From Castor canadensis (Eukaryota; Chordata; Mammalia; Rodentia; Castoridae): 64,000 nt of DNA. Location of the stretch: NCBI RefSeq assembly GCF_047511655.1, contig NC_133403.1:13389014-13453013 (forward strand), read 5' to 3'. Shown piece after piece: positions 22,901 through 31,900 of this stretch. The stretch's first letter is position 1, and each line of letters starts with the position of its first letter. Made by a program: the position numbers and the translations under genes. Under the pieces are notes generated by a model, which worked only from the letters and a program-made list of their open reading frames with translations, did no database searches and was not told the origin of the DNA.

Positions 22901-25900
22901 GGAGCGACCCTAGGGAAGGCAAGGTGGCTAGAAAGCTGCAGCTGAGTTAGGGCTGGGACACAGCAGAAAGCACCTGCTGACACACTGATTCTAGGAGGGC
23001 TCTAAGTGCTCTGCTGGATGCAGCATCTGGGTGAACAGGGGAAAATTCAGGAGGAACGAGTTTAGAAAGGACAGTCATATTTTGTCATGGCATGGAAAGT
23101 GAGAAGCTTGTGAGACAGCCAAGTGGAGGCACCAACTAGATATCATGAGATAAGTGCAGGAGATGAAGATTTATTATTATTATTACTACTACCGTTATTA
23201 TTAGTTCATGGTGCTGGGGTAGAACTCAGTGCTTTACTTGTGTTCTACCACTGAGCTACACTCCCTAACCCCTCTAAACCCTTCACCCCTGGTCCCAGGG
23301 CTGAAGACTGAATCTGACATCCAGCATCTAGGAGATGGAATAAGAACTTTTTTTCATTGTACTTGTGTTTTGATTAAATAACATACATGATACGAGATTT
23401 ATAATCTATAAAAGGTGGTGGTGGAAATCCTCTGGCACCTTAGCTCCCAAAGTCTAATTGGTTCCCTCACCAGGGCAGGGCAGGGCAGGGCAAGGCAGCT
23501 GCATTATGGGTTTTTTTTTTTTTCTGGCGGGTGGGGAGGCTGACTAGGGTTTGAACTGAGCCTTGAGCATGCTAGGCAGGTGCTCTACCACTTTAGCCAT
23601 GCCTCCAACACTTTTTTTGCTATTATTTTACAAATAAGGTCTCTTGGGTTTTTTCTTTTTGGCAGTGCTGGGGTTTGGACTTAGGGCTTTGTGCTTGCTA
23701 GGCAGAAGCTCTCTCTTGAGCCACACCTCCAGTCCCTCTCACATTTTTTTGGGTTTCTTTGCCTGAGCTGGCCTCGAAATGAGATCCTCCTGATTTCTAC
23801 CTCCCAAGTAGCTGCAATTACAGGCCATGAGTCACTGCACCCAGCTGTTGTGCATTTTATGTTTTCACTTTACAATAAATCTTGGAAGCCAACTCTTACC
23901 CATACACAAGCTTCCTCACGTGTAAAGGCTGTCATCACTTATTTAACCCGCTCCTTCTGGGGTACATTAGGTTACTTCTACTGTCCCAGTTATTTCACAA
24001 AATGGATACCCTCACCCCATATTCTGTGTCTGTGTCTTGGTAGGACTAATTCCCACTAATGCAACTGCTGGGTCAAAGGGTTGACACACATTCACACTTT
24101 GACAGTTCTGCCCATTTGTTCTTCCTTACATCATTCCCCACACTGGGGCTAGGTGGCTTCCTTCCACCCCATCTTCATAACCCAGGAAGACACTGGCTGT
24201 AACTCTGCTACCATGATGGAACAAACCTTATTGTGAATGGGATAGAAAAATCTCATCATATGTTAAGAATTACTTCTATTATTTTTTTCTGAATAGTCCA
24301 GAATCTTTGCTAGTTTTTTTTTTAAACTTTCTTATTCATTCTTACTCACTAGAAGAAATCTGTCATTTCTTGGATAAGCCTAACTTTTTTTTTTTTTTTT
24401 TTTTTTGGCAGTATGGGGTTGGAACTCAGGGCTTCATGCTTGCTATAGGTGCTCTACTGCTTGAGCCATTTCCTGCCTTTTGCTTTGGGTATTTTGGAGA
24501 CAAGGTCTCTCACTTTTTGCCCAGGCCAGCTTGGACCTTGATCCTCACAGTCACAGACTCCCACCCAGCTTGTAATGACAGGTGCATGCCACTGCACCCA
24601 ACTACTGGTTGAGTTAGGGTTCTCCCTAACTTTTTGCCTGGGCTGGGCCTCAAACTGCAATTCTCCTGATCTCAGTCTTCCAAGTAATTAGGAGTTCAGG
24701 CATGGGCTACTGATGCCTGGCTGTTACCACCTTTTCATCTTCTGAAACTTTCTGCCATGCCAAAATCTGTCTTTGGGTTTTTTTGTTGTTTATTGTTGCT
24801 TTTCTTTTTGTTTTGTTTTGGATTGTTGTGTAGCCCAGGCTGTCCTCAAACTTGAGATCCTTATGCCTCAGTCTCCTGAGTGCTTGTATTACAGGGATGC
24901 ACTATCAGGCCCTCCCTCCCTCCCTCCCTTCCTTCCTTCATTTTAGTGGTACTGGGGCTTGAACTGAGGGCTTCATACTTGCCAGGCAGGTGCTCTAGCA
25001 CTTGAGCCACTACGCTAGCCCAACCTGGTTATCCTTATTTTAATGTAGTCAAATTTATCATATTCTCTTCTTGCCATTGCATTTTGTGTCAAACCTAAAA
25101 AGGCTTTTTCCTTCTCAGATTGCATCATAAAACAGCTCCCCATGTTTTCCTCTAGTTTATTGTTTAATCTTACACACTTAAGAATTGTTGATCAGGCCAG
25201 TAGTACACATTCAGTAGTAGACCATGTGTCTAGCGTGTGAGACTCCCCTAGCTTTTATCCCAGAACTGCAAAACAAAAGCAAAATCAAAAACAACTGTTG
25301 ATCCCTCTGGAATTAATTTTGATATAGGATAAATTTTGGTAAAGCAAGGGTCCAACTTTGTGTTTTTCCATATGGCAACTCTGATAATCTCTCTTCCTTT
25401 TCCCCTGATTTCTGATTTTTTTCCTTTGGTAAGACTAGGATTTGAACTCAGGGCTTCACCCTTGCAAAGCAGGCTCTTGCAAAACAGGTGTTCTACCACT
25501 TGAGCCACACCTCTAGTCCATTTTGCTCTAGTTATTTTGGCAATGGGGTCTTTTGAACTACTTGCCTAGGCTGGCCTCAAACTGAGATTCTCCCAATCTC
25601 AGGCTACCAAGTAGCTATGATTACAGATGTGAGCCACTGGCACCTGGCTTCTGAAATCTTTTTTTTTTGGTGATACTGGGGTTTGAACTCACAGCCTCAC
25701 ACTTCCAAGGCATGTGTTTTACCACTTGAGCCACTCTGCCAGTCCTTTTTTATGTAAGGTATTTTCAAGATAGAGTCTCTAGAACTATTTGCCTGGGGCT
25801 AACTTCTGAGATCCTCCTGATCTTTGCCTCCTGAGTAGCTAGGATTACAGGTGTGAGCCACTGGCGCCCGACTCCTTCTGTCACCAGAAGCAGTTTCAAA

Positions 25901-28900
25901 TACTGCAGATTCATAACATCTCCAATATAGGGTAAGGCTAGTCTTCTTTCATAACCTTTGCTTTCAACAATTTTCTGACCACTGATTGCTCTCTTCATTT
26001 GAACTTTAGAATCAGTTTCTGCAATATCCCACCCAATAAGCTCTCCTGAGAACATAGTAAACATTTACGTTAATGCAGAGAGCTGGCATCTTTGCAATGG
26101 ACATAGTGGTCTCTCTATGTGTCCAGCTATGCTTGAGATCTCTTTGAAGGTCTTACAAATCGTCTTCCTACAGGCCTGGCATGTCTGGTAAATTTCATTG
26201 CCAAACATTTTCTTCCACATGTAGCCATCTCTTTGAAGCACTTCCCCAGGCACTGTGTAGCAGTCTGGACTTTCCAGAACTGTGCTATTGCATGCACTTC
26301 CCTTGTCTGATTCCTTTGCTTAGGACCTCCAGGATCATGCTGGCAACAATAGAGATGGCAACACTGTGAGCACTGACCCCTGAGCAGGGTGTGCGCATTT
26401 GGACTGACCTAAACTCTTACCATCTTAAGAAAGGATCCACTGCATGGACCTTGATTGGACCCTGAATAGAGAGGGAGAGAGGAGCTGAGACATTCAGGAA
26501 AATCTGAATATGGACTTAATATCTGATGAAATTACAAATTTTCTTAGATGTATAATAGTATTATAAGATACATGAGAGAAAATCCTTAGAGAGGTACACT
26601 GAAGTATTTACAGATAAGAATGTCATACAAAATTAGAGATAAGGGCAAAATAGTTTCTGCCGGGTATTGAGGGGTGGGGGAAGAATGAGGGGGCGGAGTG
26701 GGTGGTAAGGGAGGGGGTGGGGGCAGGGGGAGAAATGACCCAAGCATTGTATGCACATATGAATAATAAAACAATGAAAATTAAAAAAAAAAATGCCATG
26801 ATGCCTTCAGGTCCTCTGAAGTGAATCTTACAAAATGCTCATAAATGATGAATCTAGGCTAAAGGCACAGATTTCTTTGTTCTATAGGATCAACATCTCT
26901 CAAAAAGAAAAATTAGGTAGGGCTGGAGGTGTGGCTCAAGTGGGAGAGCACCTACTTAGCAAGTGCAAAGCCCTGAGTTTAAACCCCAGTGTCACAAAAA
27001 AAAAAATAGTAATAAATTACATAGTTTAAAAAAAAAAATCTCAAAAGAAAAATAACATACATCCACTCTTCTTTAATTTTTATCAAAAATGGATTATTTA
27101 GGGCTGCTGGAGTGGCTCAACTGGTAGAGCACCCGAAGGACAAATTCCCCAGTACTGTCTCCCCACTCTGCCCCAGGCCAAAAAAAAAAAAAAAAGGCTA
27201 TTTAGCCAGGCATGGTGGTACACATCTATAATACCAGCTACTTGGATGACAGAGGTAGGAGTATTTCAAGTTTGATATAAATTCTGGCAAAGTTAGTGAG
27301 ATCCTATATCAAAAACAAAATTTAAAAAAAAAAAGGCTGAGGGTGTGGCTTAAGTAGTGGAGTACTTGCCTAGCATGCTCAAGGCCCTGGATTTTTTTTT
27401 TTTTTTCTTTTTGCAGTACTGGGGTTTGAACTCAGGGCCTATACCTTGAGCCACTCCTACCAGCCCTTTTTTGTGACAGGTTTTCCTGAGATAGGGTCTT
27501 GCAAACTATTTCCCTGGGCTGGGTTCAAACTGTGATCCTCCTGATCTCTGCCTTCTGAGTAGATAGGATTATAGACATGAGCCACCAGTGCATGGCTTAT
27601 TTTTTAAAAAAGGTATTTATTCTATTTTTTTTTTGAGATGTGTCTATAATCACAGCTACTCAAGAGGCAGAAATCAAGAGGATCATGGTTTGAGGCCAGC
27701 TAAGGCAAAAAGTAAAGTGAGACCCTTCCACCCCCCCCCATCTCAACCAACAGCACCGGTGGAAGGATAGTTGTCAGAGGCCAGCCCCAAGCAAAAAGTG
27801 AGACCCTATAAGAAAAACAGCAAAGGCAAAACAAAGGGCAAAAGGTGTGGTTCAAGTGTTAGCCCTGAGTTTATACTCTAGTACTACAAAAAGGAAAAAA
27901 AATGGTGAGAATGATAAATTTTATGTCATGTGTTTTTTCTTTTCCTTTTCTTTCTGTCTCTCCTCTCGCTTCTCTCTCTCTCCTCTCCTATCCTCTCCTC
28001 CCCTCCCCCTCCTGTTCCCCTTCTCTCTCTGGAAAGTTTGAGATAGAAAAGTAGTAAAGAATACAGCTCTCAGAGCTGGGAGGGGTCCCAAGAGAGGGTG
28101 CCCAATCTAAAAAGGATGTTCAAGGGCTGGGGATGCACTACAGTGACAGAGCACCTGCTTACCATGTTGCAATGCCCAAGATCCCATACCCAACACTGCA
28201 AAAACATTAAAATAAAATAAAAACTGGTTACCACAGGGTGGGAGAATGAAGTGGGAGGGCAGGGTAAACTGGTTCCTCCCTGACCATATATTTTCACCTA
28301 TTCAAAAAGTTTTTAAATTATGAAATGCTCACAGTTTAACCTTGATGCTCATAGATAACCTTGCTGCTCAAGGTTACACATGCCAACTAACTATAGCTGT
28401 AGATATGTATGCAGACACCTGCTAGGTTATTTTTGATCAATTAACAACATGCATTATAAGAAAGATTCCCTAATATAGGACTAGTCTTTTCTTCAGAACA
28501 CAATGTTCACCTTGCTAGGTTGCTCTGAAAGTTCTACTAGGCACAGCAGGCTCTGTGTTCCAGGGACTCACTGAAGATTTTCACATGGTCATTCACAAAT
28601 AAGCCATAGTTTCAGTGTGGGGTTGTCCCTCCAACTTTGACACTAGTGCTATGCAACTATGGTAAAAATATTTTTGGAACCCCCCCTTTTTCCTAAAATC
28701 ACTCTGAGCAAATTCAAATGGCATTGGAAGGGCTAGGAGTTGTGGTTCATGACTATAATTCCAGAGATAAAAGGACTGCAGTTTGAGGTCAGCTAGGGCA
28801 AAAGCATAAAACCCTGTCTGAAAATAAAGCAAAAAAGGGCTGGGGACCTGGCTCAAGTAGTAGAGCACGTGCCTAGTAAGTGCAAGGCCCTGAGTTGAAA

Positions 28901-31900
28901 CACCAGAACCACCAAAAAAATTAAAATAAATGGCATTATACCTTGTTCCTAAAAAATACAACTACCCTGGGAAACATCTAGGCTTTATGCTTTTGTGAGA
29001 GATAATAACTTTTTCTCTCTTCTGGGGATGAAGTCCTGTCAATTTTCATTTTCTAGGTAGTCATCAATCTTATCTAATGTTTCAAACTCATGGCCACCAA
29101 CTTGAGTAAAGTATCCCTGTATAATTCAGATAGTGTGAAAACGAAGGGAGGATGAGATGACCCAGGGAGGCTGTAAACAGGACAGAATTTTTTGGGTCCT
29201 TCAGACCATAGAGGTCTAGGGTCAGAGGAACCAACTCAGATGCAAACAAGGTAAACAGGTGAGAGTAGGGTCACAGGGCCAGAAAAGGTGTGCTGCACAA
29301 AGTTACTAACAAAAGACCTAAGATGCAATGTGACCATCCAACTCCTAAATCACACAGTGAGGTGCTGTCTGGGACAGGGACAGTACATCTCTCTGCCCTA
29401 CAAGGGAAGCAGCATCTTGTAGGGAGGAGAGTGAGATCCCTCTGGCTGGGAAAAGATGAAGAACAATTAGGGAAAGCTCCCCAGAGAAGGCACCTTGGAT
29501 GGGCTTTGAGGGAAGATAAAGTTCCCTGTGGCAAGAAGGGCAGAGGTAGGCAGTGCAGCCTGAGAATAACACCAAGAGTACAGACGCAAGAGAGGATACA
29601 GTAGGCAGGACTGCAATGCATGTGGCTGAAGAAGACATGGAGTTAACAGTGGGAGGAGAGACTGGTACAGACTCCTGGGACCAGGTGTCCAGGAGTATGT
29701 AACACCTCAGGCTGCAACTTTCAATCCTGCATCACCATACAAGGGGACAGCCCCAGCAGCTACAAGGAGCCCCACACAAAGTAAAATCCTAAAACTTAGA
29801 CCTGGAGGGACATGCCTGTAACTCCAGCACTTAAGAGGCTAAGGCAGGAGGATAGCAAGTTCTAGGCCAGCCTAGGCTACATAACAAATCCCTGTCTCAA
29901 AATATAATAATAATAATAATAGTAATAAAAAATCCTACACTTGAAATTGAGTTCTGTTCGTCATAAAATAATTCAAGTAATCAATAAAGGGGACAAAGCC
30001 AACCTGTGTGTCCCTTCTCCTTTTGCGGGATATTCACGAGTTCAGCATGTGCTCTTTCAGATTTTCTAGTTCTCTAGCCAGTCCTAAGCCTCTATACTCC
30101 ATCAATAGACACCCTATCCTGCCTATAAGTGGCTGCACTGGACACTGCAGAACACAAGTCCACCCTCAATCTCATCCTGTACCAGAACAGGTACCTAGAT
30201 AGAACTGCAGGTCCCAAAGCAGGCACAGTGGCTTACTACTGTAATCCCAGAGATCAAGAGGATCACAGTTCAAAGCCAACCCAGGCAAAAAATTGGTGAT
30301 GTCCCTCCCCCCCATCTCAACCAATAAAAGTTGGGTGTGGAGGCATGTGACGATCATCCCAGCTACAAGGGAAACAAATAGTAGGATCCCAGTCCAGGCC
30401 TGTCTGGCATAAATGTGAAACCCTACCCCCAAAATTAACTAAAGCAAAAAGGGCTTGGTGCATGGCTTAAGTAGTAGAACACCTAGCAAGTGAAGCCCTG
30501 AGTTCCAGCTCAGTACTACCAAAAAAAAAAAGTGTAGGGCCCTAAGCAGGAGACCAATGCACCCCCAAATGCCCTTCCCTCTACCCTTGCTCACATAGGA
30601 AATTACAAATCTGTCACGTGAAGGGGATGTGGTTCAGTGGTAGAGCACTTGCCTAGCATGTGCAAAGCCCTGGGTTAGATCCCCAGCACAGCAAAAATGC
30701 AAACAAACAAAAGAAAACCTTTTATCCCTTAGTCTTAGTAAGAGGGAAAAGGTTCCTTTATCATTTAACCTGAATCAAATAACTGAAACAAATAAATACA
30801 CATGATATGACCTGGCAATAATCTATTTCTGAGACAAGTCTCAGAATAATCTGAGACGAGTCTGGGCTCTCCAACAATGTCACTTTCCCCTCCCTTCCCA
30901 AAGGTCAGCACACACCATCCTGGATTAGGAACACTTCCCATGAGAGGCACCCCCAAAGGAAAGGTTTAAGAATTACTTCTGGGGGATGTGAAAAAATACA
31001 GAATGCTTTTCATCAGTTAGGGAAAGGCAGTGTCCACACTAATTTTTAGGAACAGTGGTGTGACAGGGATAGTCAGACAGACTGAATTGAGACAGGATTT
31101 TGAGCCTAAAAGGTTGCAAGAGCAAACCCAGAAGGTCCTCCTGGCTCCACAGTCCCCTGCCAGCTTTTCCTGTAGACTCTAATCTGGTTAGTACCTCTGC
31201 TGAGTGGACTGTGGTGCTGTGTCCTTGAGTCTACCCTACAGGTGGCTTTCAGCTCCCCCACCCTGCTCACCATCCTGTATGTTAAAGTTTAGCGAAGAGC
31301 TCGGCTAAACCCCTTGAAGTGAAGGATGTTATTGCCCCTAGACATGTCTATAGCAAGAAACCCCTGGATCACATTCTCCATAAACTCCTGGACACCAGAG
31401 GCACATAAACCATAAAGAAGTACTTTGCTTGACAGTTCTTAAAATTGAAAAAATGAGAACTACCATGGAGTCTGGAATACAAAACAATCAAAAAGAATCT
31501 GTGGGGGAGGGGCAAGGGCAGGTGTAGCTCAGGGTGTAAGGCCCTAGGTTCCATTTGCAGCACTGGAGGAAAAAACAATTGGAGTTGGAATGGAGTGAGT
31601 CCCACAACCTAGCTGGTAGCCTTTGCTCCTGAGCCTCATTCCTCTCACCGTGTGTGAGGAGAACAGTGGTACCACCTTCTCAGGGTACAAAGCTGTGCAG
31701 ACAACAGAATACAGAAATTTACTCATTTAACTCATGGGTACTGCCAGACATGGTGGTGGTACAATGTATAATCCCAGCACTGGGGAGACAGGAGGATCAT
31801 GAGTTAAAGGCCAGCCTGGGGAACACAGTAAGACCCTGTCTCAAAAAACAAAGAGGGATGGCAGAGTGGCTCAAGTGGTAAATTGCCTGCCCAGCAAGCA

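Larger units (their letters stand above)
23847..25660 (-). mobile_element. Ancient L1 fragments (antisense), split by SINEs
   Basis: Pieces between SINEs match the complement of L1M 3' sequence. Examples are ctgctgggtcaaagggttg at about 24067 and ggtccaactttgtgtttttc at about 25348, with the ttttgatataggataaat run before it. Diverged. Confidence 0.55.
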
